A stretch of DNA of 64,000 bases, taken from positions 312,501-376,500 of the forward strand of contig CAJNDS010002350.1 in the NCBI GenBank assembly GCA_905221605.1. Reading direction: 5' to 3'. Every line of letters begins with the position of its first letter. Positions within the stretch are counted from its first letter, which is position 1. The notes beneath the pieces are model-generated. The model was not told the origin of the DNA. It searched no databases and saw only the letters and a list, made by a program, of their open reading frames with translations. Made by a program: the position numbers and the translations under genes. Positions 10,381 to 20,754 of the stretch are shown in pieces. The stretch comes from Symbiodinium natans (taxonomy: Eukaryota > Sar > Dinophyceae > Suessiales > Symbiodiniaceae).

Positions 10381-10660
10381 CTTGGAGGTTCATGGTACTT
10401 ATTAGCCAATTAGAGGGTGTAGGGTTTAGGGTTTGAAGTAGGGTATCTATTTCTTGTACCTTTCAAAAGGACACCAGGTATATACACTCAGCAATATTAA
10501 AAAGGAACCTTATATACACTCACCAAAAGCAGTCATAAAAATCCTGCTTCATTTGGGGTTTAGGGGGGTTTTGAGTGTACTTGTATCTGTGCTGCTAACC
10601 ACATTAGGGCACTTGTTATGGGCTTACAAGTGGGTTGTCAGTACAGCTTCAGAAGTGCCA
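10381..10660. mobile_element. Family-A element with internal array
   Basis: Begins cttggaggttcatggtactt, then a short degenerate heptamer run, then the family-A body with attagggcacttgttatggg and cttacaagtgggtt. The far end is diverged. Confidence 0.65.
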
Positions 10661-10974
10661 TAAACCCCCCCCCAGGTAGCTCTCTACATTCGGGCACCGA
10701 TTTGGGGGGGGGGGTCCTTTGTGTAAAGGGTAGGGTGTAGGGTTTTAGAGTTAGGGTTTAGGGGGTACGATACATGGGAAACCCTAAACCCTAAACCCTA
10801 AACCCTAAACCCTAAACCCTAAACCCTAAACCCTAAACCCTAAACCCTAAACCCAAATTTAGAGAGTTACCCAAGTGGTAGGCCTCCTACATAAGGGCAT
10901 CTTTTCTGCATATCCTCTATGGTATGGGCCTGCATCTCCCCGGGCTTCTAGGGCTTCGAGATGAGTAGGGTTAG

Positions 10975-11185
10975 GGTTTAGGGTTTAGGGTTTAGGGTTT
11001 AGGGTTTAGGGGTTTAGGGGTTTAGGGGTTTAGGGTTTAGGGTTTAGGGTTTAGGGTTTAGGGTTTAGGGTTTAGGGTTTAGGGTTTGGGGTTTAGGGTT
11101 TAGGGTTTAGGGTTTAGGGTTTAGGGTTTAGGGTTTAGGGTTTAGGGTTTAGGGTTTAGGGTTTAGGGTTTAGGGTTTAGGGTTT
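10975..11185. repeat. Long TTTAGGG array
   Basis: Nearly uninterrupted TTTAGGG with a few 8-mer TTTAGGGG units. About 200 bp. Confidence 0.95.
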
Positions 11186-11329
11186 ACGGAACTTTGATGG
11201 CCACTCTGTGGAAACTGTACTTGAAAACAAACTCGTGTAGCTCTGCTCATAAACCCTAAACCCTAAACCCTAAACCCTAATTCCCAGGACCATGAGGGCC
11301 CCCGGGCCCAAGTTGGGGCGGAAGGGTTT

Positions 11330-11518
11330 GTTGAGGACAGCTCCGTGCCGTCCTCCATCTTCAAGTTAACAGTCTTCCACCTGACTTTCTTGATGCAGGC
11401 CTTCTCGGCAAGCTGGCCACACATTGACGGCAATCCATTATTTCGATCTTCAACTCGGCAGGGCCGTTGGTAATCTCACCGAACTTCCCTTCAACTGCAT
11501 CGGCAAGTCCAACATCTC
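11330..11518 (-). CDS. Exon(s) of an unrecognised protein
   Basis: The minus strand reads DVGLADAVEGKFGEITNGPA then ELKIEIM in one frame. After a one-base shift it continues CGQLAEKACIKKVRWKTVNL and KMEDGTEL. Both halves look coding. Either a tiny intron or a frameshift (pseudogene or sequencing error) lies near 11430. The family is unknown. Confidence 0.5.
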
Positions 11519-12444
11519 CTTCCTGTCGTCCTTCTCTTCTGCGGCCCTGACTCTAAACCCTAAACTCTAAAGTGGTTCTTCTTCAAGGAACCTTTTCGAG
11601 CTTTTTGTCGTTGGCTGGCTTTGGAGCAAGGTGTGCTGAAGATCCAGGGTTTCCGAGCTTGGGGGGGGGGGGGGGGGGGTGTGGGATTCGGGTGGGCATC
11701 TGCTTAACGGCTTAGCAGTTGAAGGTCTATTTTCTCCACGCCCAGCCCCCTAAATCCTGAGCCTTGAAAACCAAAACCCTGCCCCCAGAAGGCCAAGCCC
11801 ACTTCGTTGTAGGCGATTACTGCAAAGCTCTGTAGGTAATGTTGTTATGCCTTTTATTTATATTCGCCCGAACACGCAAGCCCTAAACCCCAAATCCCGA
11901 CCTCCAAACCCAGATCCAGAAACACTAAACCCCACCCCCCCCCCCCCAAAAAAAAAACATAAACAACAATAAATACATTCTGAAAGTATAGAATAACTAT
12001 AAGACAAATAATACTAATCTGATGCTATGAAAATAACAATAATCAGAGTCATAATCCTACTCATAATCAGAATCATAATCATCAAAAACATAATAATCAT
12101 TAGAAAAAAACAATCATCATAATAATAACAAAACGCAAAGAAATAGAAGAAACTATTAAAAACTTATAGACGCCAAAAACCCAAACCCTTATACCCCTAA
12201 GGCCAAACCGCGCGCAAGCAACGAGAAACACACCCTTGCATCGCTAGGTTGCCCAGAAACCTGCGAATAAAAACCCACAAACCCTCAACCCAAAGCCTGT
12301 TTTGTGCTTAAACGTTGCAACGGTGCAATCAGGGGGCCAGGACCTGGGTATTTAGGGTTATAGAGTTCTAGGGTATAGGGTTCGCACTCTCCAATAAAAT
12401 TGTGCCTAATTCCTAAACCCTGAAAACCGAAAACCCTCAACCCT

Positions 12445-12527
12445 AAGCCGAGGATCTCGCCTCCTTTCTGTGCCGCCGCCCAGACAAGGCGGTCGCCGAC
12501 GATGGCGTCGGCGCTCTCGAGATGGGC
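12445..12527 (-). CDS. Short exon, unrecognised protein
   Basis: Acceptor gatgccag|G, minus frame AHLESADAIVGDRLVWAAAQ then KGGEIL. Strong coding composition. Confidence 0.5.
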
Positions 12528-12936
12528 CTGGCATCTGGGTTCAGGGTTTTGAGGATTTAGGGTTTATAGGGTTTAGGATTTAGGGTTTGGGTTTAGGGTT
12601 TAGGGTTTAGGGTTTAGGGTTTAGGGTTTAGGGTTTAGGGTTTAGGGTTTAGGATTTATGGTTTGGGTTTAGAGGTTTAGGGGTTTGGGGGTTTAGGGGT
12701 TTAGGGGTTTACGGGTTTAGGGTTTTCTGGTTTAGGCACCTAAGCCCTAAAAAGGGAAGAAGGGCCTACTCTGGGTCCTAGCTTAAATAGGGACTAGTGT
12801 TTAGGGTATGGGATTTAGGGGTAGAGGAACCCAATTACAGGCTTCATTTGGTGGGCGTAAACCAAACATTCCCGAACCTCCCAGTTTTTCGCGCAATACA
12901 GACCGTCGAAAAAAATGATATAGTGAAAACGCCTGG

Positions 12937-12981
12937 ATCTGGGCATGGCCATGAAGAGCCTGAACTCCCGCGCACTGGCCC
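12937..12981 (-). CDS. Very short exon
   Basis: Minus frame AREFRLFMAMP after gggccag|T. It sits beside a heptamer array. Confidence 0.3.
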
Positions 12982-13021
12982 TAAAACCTAAACCCTAAAC
13001 CCCAAACCCTAAAACCCAGCA

Positions 13022-13110
13022 GCTGGTGTGATTTTGTGGCTCGACTCGGCGGTAGACGCCCTCGCCCTCGAAAGAGCATGGCGTCGCCAAAGAAAGAGAT
13101 ACCACTCTGC
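13022..13110 (-). CDS. Short exon, unrecognised protein
   Basis: The minus frame contains CSFEGEGVYRRVEPQNHTSC. Two other frames are also open here, so the frame choice is tentative. Confidence 0.35.
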
Positions 13111-13827
13111 CACATGATGAAACCGGCATGTTGCATTGGCAGTGCACGCGCGGTGCAGAAAAAAAAACCCAAGGCCTAAACCTAAGGGAAAAGCACCCTA
13201 AACCCTAAACCCTAAACCCTAAACCCTAAACCCTAAACCCTAAACCCTAAACCCCAAACCCTAAACCCTAAACCCCGAAAGTAAGAAGGCAAGCAGCGCC
13301 GTCGGCGAGTCGCCCGTGCTTTAATTTGCGCAGCGTTCTGTGGTTGCATCGCACCATGAGTTTTTGGCTTGTGAAGGGGGACGAAATAAATCCTAACATT
13401 GAGGGTTTAGGGTTTAGGGTTTATGGCTAGGTCATATACCCGATACTACTATAGTCCTAGTATAGTCCCTGTTACGGCATGCGGACCATAAACCCTGTAG
13501 GGTTCATTTGGTCTCCCAAGAATAGTTTGTGGTAACACGATGTCTCAACATGTCTCAACGAAAGGGACGCGAAAGCCGGCCCTGCGCCAAGTACGAACCC
13601 ACTGGTACATGGAGTGAATAAGAGGATCGTACTCCACTTAAATGCTCGACCCCACGCCTACTTCTGAGGGTAGGGCGTAGATAGATACCCAGACCCCTGG
13701 GTTTAGGGTTTAGGGTTTAGGGTTTAGGGTTTAGGGTTTAGGGCTTAGGGTTTAGGGTTTAGGGTTTAGGGTTTAGGTTTAGGGTTTAGGGTTTAGAGGA
13801 CCCCTGGGTCTGGGTAAGGCCACTCAC

Positions 13828-13918
13828 CGAAGGAGCTGTATTGACCGTGTATTGATGCCTTCGGCCATTGGAAAAAGTCGACTTGGTGGCGCCCAAGGCC
13901 AGTCCTTTGGAAAAATGC
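13828..13918 (-). CDS. Exon, probably downstream part of the membrane-protein gene
   Basis: 91 nt between AAG|GC and a good GTGAGT donor at 13827-13822. Minus peptide IFPKDWPWAPPSRLFPMAEG then INTRSIQLL. In and out phases (1 in, 2 out) are consistent with its length. Confidence 0.5.
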
Positions 13919-14024
13919 CTTCTACCCTAAACCCTAGACCCCTAAACCCTAAACCCTAAACCCTAAACCCTAAACCCTAAACCCTAAACCCTAAACCCTA
14001 AACCCTAAACCCTAAACCCTAATT

Positions 14025-14105
14025 AGATGGCAAGTGGCAAGCAACAGGATCGCCACATAATCTTTGAGCCTCTGAGGCCAGAAGGATGGCCGAGCTCTCA
14101 GTCGT
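14025..14105 (-). CDS. Exon with hydrophobic segment
   Basis: The minus frame contains RLKDYVAILLLATCHL after an arginine-rich stretch, suggesting a membrane segment. It lies between other membrane-segment exons and probably belongs to the same gene. Confidence 0.4.
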
Positions 14106-14119
14106 TCAGCATCTACTTC

Positions 14120-14390
14120 GAGGTTCATGGTACTTATCAACCAAAAGGGTTTAGAGTTTAGGATTTAGTAGGCTTTAGTAGGGTTTAGGGTTTAGGGTTT
14201 AGGGTTTAGGGTTTAGGGTTTAGGGTTTAGGGTTTAGGGTTTAGGGTTTAGGGTTTAGGGTTGACTAACCAATTATACCTGTACTTGTAACTGTACTTAT
14301 AACCACATTAGGGCACTTTTTAAGGACTTGTAAGTGGGTTTATAGAAGTACAGTCACTTATAACCTTTTTAATAAGCACCATGAACATCC
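14120..14390. mobile_element. Family-A element split by a TTTAGGG array
   Basis: Left terminus gaggttcatggtacttatc, right terminus aataagcaccatgaacatcc. A TTTAGGG array of about 90 bp separates the left end from the body. Confidence 0.75.
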
Positions 14391-14606
14391 ATGTAGCGCC
14401 AGCGCCGGCTGCTGGCATGGTGGATGGCCCTTACGCTCAGAAATCCCAGCAAGGAGCCCGCCGCGAAGACGACCGAGCCCAGGAGCTTCTCGAAGGCCAT
14501 GTGGGTCCAGAGCTCTAGGGCCACGATGCAAACGGCAAAGGGAACCATGAGCATGATCACTAAGATATTTCGGGCGGCTTCCGTCAGCCAGCACCACCCC
14601 TGCCTA
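14385..14606 (-). CDS. Transmembrane exon of the membrane-protein gene
   Basis: The minus frame WLTEAARNILVIMLMVPFAV continues CIVALELWTHMAF and LLGSVVFAAGSLLGFLSV, two hydrophobic spans separated by a short loop. It starts after an acceptor at the end of a family-J element (aactaggcag|G). The right-hand family-A element begins at its end. Confidence 0.55.
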
Positions 14607-14609
14607 GTT

Positions 14610-14692
14610 CATGGTTAGGGTAATATTAAAAATTCAAATGCTTATTTCTTATTGGGTTTCAGTACCCTTGAGAATGTAAAATGGTAGCCAAC
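14610..14692. mobile_element. Family-J introner-like element
   Basis: Runs from gttggctaccattttaca on the minus strand to ccatgaactaggcag. It fills the whole gap between the membrane exons at 14693-14782 and 14385-14606, so the intron appears to be this element. Other copies: about 15590-15740 and 17994-18208. Confidence 0.6.
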
Positions 14693-14782
14693 TGTGACAA
14701 AGCTGCGCGCGGAAGACGCGGGACCAAAGCAAGCCCACAGTGAAGAGCGTTGGGAAACTCAGGAGCCAATAGGTGGGGTATC
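14693..14782 (-). CDS. Transmembrane exon of the membrane-protein gene
   Basis: Minus frame YPTYWLLSFPTLFTVGLLWS then RVFRAQLC, one hydrophobic span, between AAG|GA and a GT donor (GTTGGC) at 14692. The length fits incoming phase 1 and outgoing phase 1. Confidence 0.55.
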
Positions 14783-14952
14783 CTTGGGGACCCAGTTGAA
14801 CCCTGAAAGGGGTTCAGGGTTTAGGGTTTAGGGTTTAGGGTGTAGGGTTTAGGGTTTAGGGTTTAGGGATTAGGGTCAGATACCTTTATCGGAATCATAG
14901 TAGCATAGGGTCCATGACCCCCATTTTGGGGGCTCATAAAATATTTGCCCAA

Positions 14953-15016
14953 GGATCTGATGAGTAACCTCCGAAGCGCATCCTCTCTCAGAAAATCATC
15001 GCGAACAAAGCCTAGA
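14953..15016 (-). CDS. Short exon of the membrane-protein gene
   Basis: Acceptor gtctag|GC, minus frame FVRDDFLREDALRRLLIRSL, charged and helical. Family-D element sequence abuts it on the upstream side. Confidence 0.5.
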
Positions 15017-15130
15017 CCCGGGAGCAGCCTAGGAATAACAAGGGCTTAGGGTCTAGGGTTTAGGGTTTAGGGTTTCCGGGGATTCTAAGAGAACCCCAAC
15101 CCTAAAAAAAGGAAAAAAGGGCCGACTCCC

Positions 15131-15213
15131 GGTCAGAGAAGCTGGTCAAGACGTCGATGCAGCTCCACATGAGTGGTGAAGTTGAGCACACCAACCAGAC
15201 CTAGAATGGCCAT
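15131..15213 (-). CDS. Short exon with hydrophobic start
   Basis: The minus frame contains MAILGLVGVLNFTTHVELHR then RLDQLL. The acceptor used is unclear, and its join to the exon at 15326-15449 was not resolved in phase. Confidence 0.4.
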
Positions 15214-15325
15214 TTTTAAGACCCTTGTGAGGGGTTTAGGGTTTAGGGTTTAGGGTTTGGGGTTTAGGGTTTAGGGTTTAGGGTTCCAGAATATGACCCT
15301 CTTAAACCCAAACAAAGGGCGAAAC

Positions 15326-18300
15326 CATCTCAAAAGTATCCCAATTCTGCCGAGAGACATATGGAAAGGCATCACAGCCAAGCTGCTGCTGCAGCGCCCG
15401 GGCCACGGAGGACCGAACCGACTCATTGAAGGCCTGCTCCGAGCCAAACCTAGCCCATGGTTGGGAGGGTTTAGGGTTTAGGGGTATTAGGGTATTAGGG
15501 TATTAGGGTATTAGGGTTTAGGGTTTAGGGTTTAGGGTTTAGGGTTTAGGGTTTAGGGTTTAGGGTTTAGGGTTTAGGGTTTAACCAAAAACGTAACTGT
15601 CTATTCCTTATTGGGTTTAAGTAGCCTTATTGAGTCTAAGTACCCTTATTCCTTATTGGGTTTAAGTACCCTTGAAAATAAAAAAATGGTACCCAAAAAA
15701 ACTAAGAAACCACGAAGTCACGCACCGGCCCACGGTTTCTCTGTCACCTGAGTTGTGCTCAAAAAACCCGTTGACAATTTGCTTATGAATAGGTTCCCGT
15801 AGAAAGAAAGAAGGGAAAATTAAGCCTAAACTCTAAACTCTAAACTCTAAACCCTAAACCCTAAACCCTAAAGCCTAAACCCTGAAAGCACAACTCAGTC
15901 GCATATTGGGATGGGCTCGGAAGTATGCGGGTCCACGTGATTCACAGAGCAGCAATAGCAGATAGTCCTTCGGGACCAGATGAACCCTTTTTCGCAACCC
16001 TAAAAGGGTTTATGGTTCAAAAACCTCAATAGCCTTAGTAGGGCAAACCCTAAACCCTAAACCCTAAACCCTAAACCCTAAACCCTAAACCCTAAACCCT
16101 AAACCCTAAACCCTAAACCCTAAACCCTAAACCCCCAATTTTGGGGTTCATTTCGTCCCCAAGGGTCTTTTGCAGCTCGAAACGTCGGAGCTGGCTACGC
16201 ATCGCCTGCAGGGCCCATTTCTATAAACCAGCCTCCCTAAACCCTAAACCCTAAACCCTAAACCCGCCTCCAGGGCCCTGAAATGAGCGCGGGCCGCATG
16301 CGCCATGCCAAGGCCGAGGCAGGCGCCGAGCACAAGTGTTAAGGACCACCTAAGGTTTAGGGTTAGGGTTTAGGGTTTAGGGTTTAGGGTTTGGGGTTTA
16401 GGGTTTAGGGTTCAGGGTTCAGGGTTTAGGGTCTAGGGCTTTGCAAGCTAGGAAAAGCAGGGGTGCCCTTTTCGGTTGAAACGGGGCTTGTAAGGGAGCC
16501 TAAATTGAGAAAACCCCAGAAGACAGAAATAAGAGCCTAGTCTGGTTCCTAGCCGCTGAAGCCACAGATTCTCTGTGGGGATAGTGGTCGCAACGAAGGC
16601 CAGGCTAATCGAAACCATCGCCGCAGACAAGGACATGTAGCCGAGCGCCACAGGAAAAACGTTCAAGGCGGACAGGTTTTTGCCTTACATCTCCAATAAC
16701 GGTCAAACTTCATTATTCCTAACAAATAAGCAAGACACAAAACGTTTAAGGCCCAAACATCGGCTAAGTAAGTTGCCATCCGCCATGTCGGGATGGGATC
16801 GAAGAAATGCCGCGAGCTCGAAGATGCACCAAAGTCGGTCCTTGGTGCCAGACACTGTCATTGTCATTGCGGTTTAGGGTTTAGGGTTTAGGGTTTAGGG
16901 TTTAGGGTTTAGGGTTTAGGGTTTAGGGTTTAGGGTTTAGGGTTTGGGGTTTGGGGTTTGGGGTTTTGGGTTTGGTGTTTAGGGTAGTTAAAACGCCTTT
17001 TGGCCTCTGGCATCATGGTGCGATGCTGAGTCTTATTATACTTTATGACTTGCCCGGGCACACATGACAAGTGGTCCGCACAAACACACCCACAAGGTTA
17101 AGCGCCCGCAAGGTTGGAGATTTCTGAGAAACCCTAAACCCTAAACCCTAAACCCTCTCATGATCATACTTGAAGGCCTGATACATGAGTGTGATTAAGT
17201 TTTCTGGTGTCATTTTTTGTGCTCAAGATTCTGCTTTTTCTGGTGTCAGTTTTTGTGCTCCAGATTGTGCATTCTCTGGTGCTATTTTTGTGCTCAAGAT
17301 TGTGCTTTTTCTGGTGATACTCCTAGTATGGTGGCTTTTTCTGGTGCAGTGTTTTGTGCTCAAGGCTGTGTTTTTTCTGGTGCCAACTTTTGTGCTCAGC
17401 ACGAAGCAATTGCGCCATGAACCCTAAACCCTAAACCCTAAACCCTAAACCCTAAACCCTAAACCCTAAACCCTTAGGGTTTAGGGTTTAGGGTGAGTAG
17501 CACCAGAAAAGAACACAAACCAACTTGGAGGTTCACGGCACTTATTAACCAGTTATACCTGTACTTGCAACCACTTCTAAGCCCCTTAAGTGCCCTAAGA
17601 TGGTTCTTAGTACAGTTCTAAGTACAGCTATAACCCTAAACCCTAAACCCTAAACCCTAAAAGTTCAGTTCTAAGTACAGTGATAAGTGGTTAATAAGTA
17701 CCATGAACCTCTAAGAATGCCCAAAGTGTGATCTCCTCTTCTGAGCCAGGTCCAAACTCGATCAGAATTTCTGGGTGCTGGTTTAGGGTTTAGGGTTTGG
17801 GGTATTTTGCGTACAAGAACCCTTTATTTGACTGCTAGTGGGCCGAGGCAGATCCCAACTTATACTAACTTAGAGTTGAGTTTTAGGGTTTAGGGTTTAG
17901 GGTTTACACTGAAATACTTGAAGAGGGCCGTCTAAATCGATCCTGAGCTTCGATGTAGGTCTCGTCCCAAACAAGCAAGAAAGATCGGGACGCCTTCTAG
18001 TTCATGGTTGGGAGAATAGGGTGGGTTTAGGGTTTAGGGTTTAGGGTTTAGGGTTTAGGGTTTAGGGTGTAGGGTGTAGGGTTTAGGGTTTAGGGTTTAG
18101 GGTTTAGGGTTTAGGGTTTAGGGTTTAGGGTAAAAACATATTTGTTTCATTCCTTACAGGGTTTAAGTACCCTTAAACATGTAAAATGGTACCCAACTAT
18201 GACAAAGCCTTGAGCATAGCTCCGATGTTCAGGATTCCCTCGCTCTTCTGGACCACATCGAACTGATTGATGCAAACTCTGTCCACGAAGATCCTAGGTT

Positions 18301-18379
18301 GCCCAGCAACCTGGGATTACACAAAAGGGTGCCCCCTTGTTGGCTTCAAGGCGGTTTGCAAGGGAACCTAACCCCCCAC

Positions 18380-18410
<31 letters not shown>

Positions 18411-19875
18411 AAAAAAAAAAAGGGAAACAAGGGTACTACTTGGAGGTTCATGGTACTTATTAACAAATTATGACTGTACTGGGTATCCTAGGATCTGACT
18501 CCGGGACTTCCAGCAGAGCAAGGTCAAGGGGGCCAGAACCAGCCCCACAGAAGCACACCAAAAGGAATGCCTCGCGTCCGGGGCCTCAGCTACAAACTCC
18601 TTAGTTGCTGAGTTCATAAGCCCTGAAAGAAGTGTCCACTTTCAGTTCTAGAGGGGATTTAGAGTATCCCAAAAAGTGTAAAGTGTACTCATTCAGCTAC
18701 TGAGAATCTGATTTCACGTAGCCAGGCAGGAATCCGAGTTGCCAAATGCCCGCCATGAGCAAGGTGCCTAAGCCTGCTACCAAGCAGGCGGGCAAGCCAT
18801 TCTTCAGCATCAACAGAAGCCTTGGTAGCCCAGTAACCATCTCACAATAAGAGTACCGGTTTAGGGTTTACGGTTTAGGGTTTAGGGTTTAGGGTTTAGG
18901 GTTCGTTACTTCAAAAGGGAACCCAGAACCAAAAAAGGGTAAAGGGCACCGCTGGGCTACCAAGAAGCAAGACCTTCTTCCATGTGGCAACCTGCCAGCT
19001 GTGACTCAAGAACTCATCGTAGGCTTTGGTAACCTTGCTCAGGTGGAAAAAGTTTCTGTTCCGACCCGACCAGAAAACCTGGCCCAAGCAGGCCAAGACG
19101 ACAAAAGCTGGGCAGGCACGCAGCATCTCTGGCTTGCTTGGCCGCATGGCCTCCACGAAAGCAACAAGGTGGCTCCTTGGCTGCACTTGGGAGGCTATAC
19201 ATTAACTTTTTCAGCTGCCTTACTCCGAAACCCAAGAAACCCCAAAAAGGCTAAGGATCCAAAGTTACAGTAAATAAAGCACAACAAAGGCTCATGAAGA
19301 GGTCATCTTCATCTTGCTGTGGCCTGCGTCCAGAATCGACAGGTGATTCTGGAGCTTCAGAAGGTTCGCTCTCTGCATGCCACTCAACCTCCGGGAGGCT
19401 CGCAGACAAAAACCCTAAACCCTAAACCCTAAACCCTAAACCTTAAACCCTAAACCCTAAACCCTAAACCCTAAACCCTACGTTTGATCACCTGCGGCCC
19501 GCGGCTCCTTGTCAGTGAACGATCCGGTATGGTTGGCAGGTACTACCTTGGTAACCATCTTCTCATAAGGGTATCCTTTTTGATTGGGGTTGGTTACTTT
19601 GTAAGGGAACCCTAAACCTTAAACCCTAAACCCTAAACCCTAAACCCTAAACCCTAAACCCTAAACCCTAAACCCTAAACCCTAAACCCTACACCCTAAA
19701 CCCTAAACCCTAACCCTAAACCCTAAACCCTAATTTCCTTAAACAAGGGAATAAGAGTACCGCCGGGCGAGCAAGCCACGGCAGGGACACGCTCAGTCGG
19801 CACGGCCCAGTCGACGAAGGATTCTTCATCGGAGGCGCCTTCAGGAAGTTCACCCGAAGGCAGCAAGTGGACCAT
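15326..19875 (-). CDS. TIR-like domain multi-pass membrane protein (13 exons joined)
   Basis: Exons, minus strand: 19780-19875 (candidate ATG; MVHLLPSGELPEG), 19492-19546, 19294-19388, 18969-19175, 18718-18820, 18502-18584, 18209-18293, 17952-17993, 16777-16840, 16554-16683, 16268-16349, 16168-16205, 15326-15449. All joins agree in phase except exon 2 to 3. Donors are GT, GC or GA. Motifs in order: acidic Ser/Pro-rich N-terminus; a hydrophobic segment; AYDEFLSHSWQ; membrane spans (LPACLVAGLGTLLMAGIW and VGLVLAPLTLLCW); FVDRVCINQ; SFLLVWDETYI; RLWCIFELAAFLRS; two more spans. The SHSW...D..CI.Q...RLWC.FE series recalls a large dinoflagellate membrane family known to me, and the TIR pattern (FLSH..., WC..EL). 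TIR homology is inference; no NADase glutamate is assigned. The gene probably continues to the exons at 13.8-15.2 kb, and the N-terminus may extend upstream. Confidence 0.72.
16206..16267 (-). other. 62-bp intron built on telomere heptamers
   Basis: The flanking exons read ...HFRALE and AMRSQLRRFELQ, joined at GAG|GCG...CAG|GCG. The intron is essentially four CCCTAAA units plus about 30 bp. Donor GC, acceptor AG, and the same three bases GCG follow both splice points. Confidence 0.6.
16684..16776 (-). other. GC-AG intron with repeated GCAA at both ends
   Basis: The exon ends GAT G|GCAACTTAC and the next begins AAG|GCAAAAACC. The GCAA after the donor and after the acceptor look like a target-site duplication, as expected for intron gain by insertion. 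Phase 1 is kept. Confidence 0.55.
17185..17415 (+). repeat. Imperfect tandem repeat of about 45 bp
   Basis: Five to six copies of a unit centred on ttttctggtg...tttttgtgctcaagattgtgc. The repeat keeps two plus-strand frames open (17185-17427 and 17217-17420), but the translation is only Cys/Phe-rich repetition, so I do not call a gene. Confidence 0.75.
17524..17716. mobile_element. Family-A element, nearly complete
   Basis: Left end cttggaggttcacggcactt, right end aataagtaccatgaacctct. Near-palindromic termini, with a short CCCTAAA array inside. Confidence 0.8.
17994..18208 (-). mobile_element. Family-J introner occupying an intron
   Basis: Fills the gap between the exons ending ...GAMLK (GC donor at 18208) and beginning ASRSFLLVW. 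On the minus strand it starts ctttgtcatagttgggtacc and ends cccaaccatgaactagaag, imperfect inverted repeats. A TTTAGGG array sits inside. The terminal AAG is the acceptor. Confidence 0.68.
18297..18482. mobile_element. Nested family-C and family-A fragments with homopolymer
   Basis: A family-C-like element (ggttgcccagcaacc ... aagggtactac) with a long C run then A run inside (about 18368-18421). A truncated family-A end (ttggaggttcatggtactta) abuts it. Confidence 0.6.
18821..18968 (-). mobile_element. Family-C introner occupying an intron
   Basis: Termini TGGTAGCCCAG and CTGGGCTACCAAG are inverted repeats. GCTTCT directly precedes the element on the minus strand (18968-18963) and directly follows it (18820-18815). 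Removing a GC...AG intron that begins with the first GCTTCT restores a continuous frame (GTC TTG CTT CTG), phase 2. A TTTAGGG array lies inside. Confidence 0.78.
19176..19293 (-). mobile_element. Family-F introner occupying an intron
   Basis: The GAGCC duplication lies at 19293-19289 and 19175-19171. The intron starts with the first copy (GA donor) and ends ...GCAGCCAAG. Splicing joins TTC AT to G AGC CAC, keeping the frame. The element body matches the copies at 2.2, 2.8 and 45.5 kb. Confidence 0.78.
19547..19779 (-). mobile_element. Family-C introner with long internal array
   Basis: Lies between exons 1 and 2 of the TIR-like gene. Right end gggcgagcaag (diverged), left end ccttggtaaccat. 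CCCTAAA arrays of roughly 115 bp are inside. Donor GT, acceptor CCAAG|G. Confidence 0.6.
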
Positions 19876-19965
19876 GGCAGGTAATAAATTAAGGTTTAGG
19901 GTTTAGGGTTTAGGGTTTGGGGTTTAGAGTTTTGGGTTTAGGATTTAGGGTTTAGGGTTTAGGGC

Positions 19966-20085
19966 CTAAATAATGAGAATGTCTTCTTTGGGGGGGGGGG
20001 GGGGGGGGGTTATTATCGTATAGCTACAAAGGGGCCATAAGGGAACATATGGTACTAGTAATTGTTCCGACCCCCAAAATTCGCC
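19966..20085. mobile_element. Family-B element with G homopolymer
   Basis: Outer parts gggcctaaataatgagaat and taattgttccgaccccc match the other family-B copies (about 428-540, 21698-21793, 34923-35022, 37778-37906). Each has a G-rich core; here it is a run of about 18 G. Confidence 0.65.
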
Positions 20086-20409
20086 AACCTGAATCACTGA
20101 AAAAGCTCTGTGAAGCACTGCATGCATCCTCTGACCAATGCACGAATCTCGAAGAGTAGCTGTTTTGAGCAACCCACCCAAACAGCGTCAGTTCTCACCT
20201 CAAAGTACGCAGGCATGAACAAAGTGAACCCTAAACCCTAAACCGTAAACCGTAACCCTAAACCCTAAACCCTAAACCCTAGACCCTAGACCCTAAACCC
20301 TAAACCCTAAACCCTAAACCCTAAAGTCACAGAGAGGGGCGGCTGGCGAAATGGGGGGCGGCAAGCTTTGGAGCTTAGACAACCTCAGAAAGGTTTGAGG
20401 CCATCACGA

Positions 20410-20521
20410 TACCGGGTTTAGGGTTTAGGGTTTAGGGTTTAGGGTTTAGGGTTTAGGGTTTAGGGTTTAGGGTTTAGGGTTTAGGGTTTAGGGTTTAGGG
20501 TTTAGGGTTTAGGGTTTAGGG
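20410..20521. repeat. TTTAGGG array
   Basis: About sixteen TTTAGGG units, no visible errors. Confidence 0.95.
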
Positions 20522-20545
20522 CGAGGGCAGTGGGGGCGCCCTGCT

Positions 20546-20754
20546 TGGAGGTTCATGGTACTGATTAAAACCAATCATAACTGTACTTGTTACTGTACTT
20601 CTAACCATATTAGTGCACTTCATGGGCTTCAAAGTGGGCTATAAGTGCCGTTTGCAATTGGTTAGTAAGTACCCTAAACCCTAAAGCCTAAACCCTAAGC
20701 CCTAAGCCCTAAACCCTATAATTGGAGAATAAGTACCATGAACCTCCAAGTAGG
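20546..20754. mobile_element. Family-A element, both ends present
   Basis: Left cttggaggttcatggtactg, right aataagtaccatgaacctcc. A short degenerate CCCTAAA run lies near the right end. Confidence 0.8.

Noticed and set aside
17707-17783. Exon-like minus frame EILIEFGPGSEEEITLWAFL
   Set aside because: It lies between two exons of the TIR-like gene that join directly in phase and in motif order, so including it would break the domain; it may be chance.
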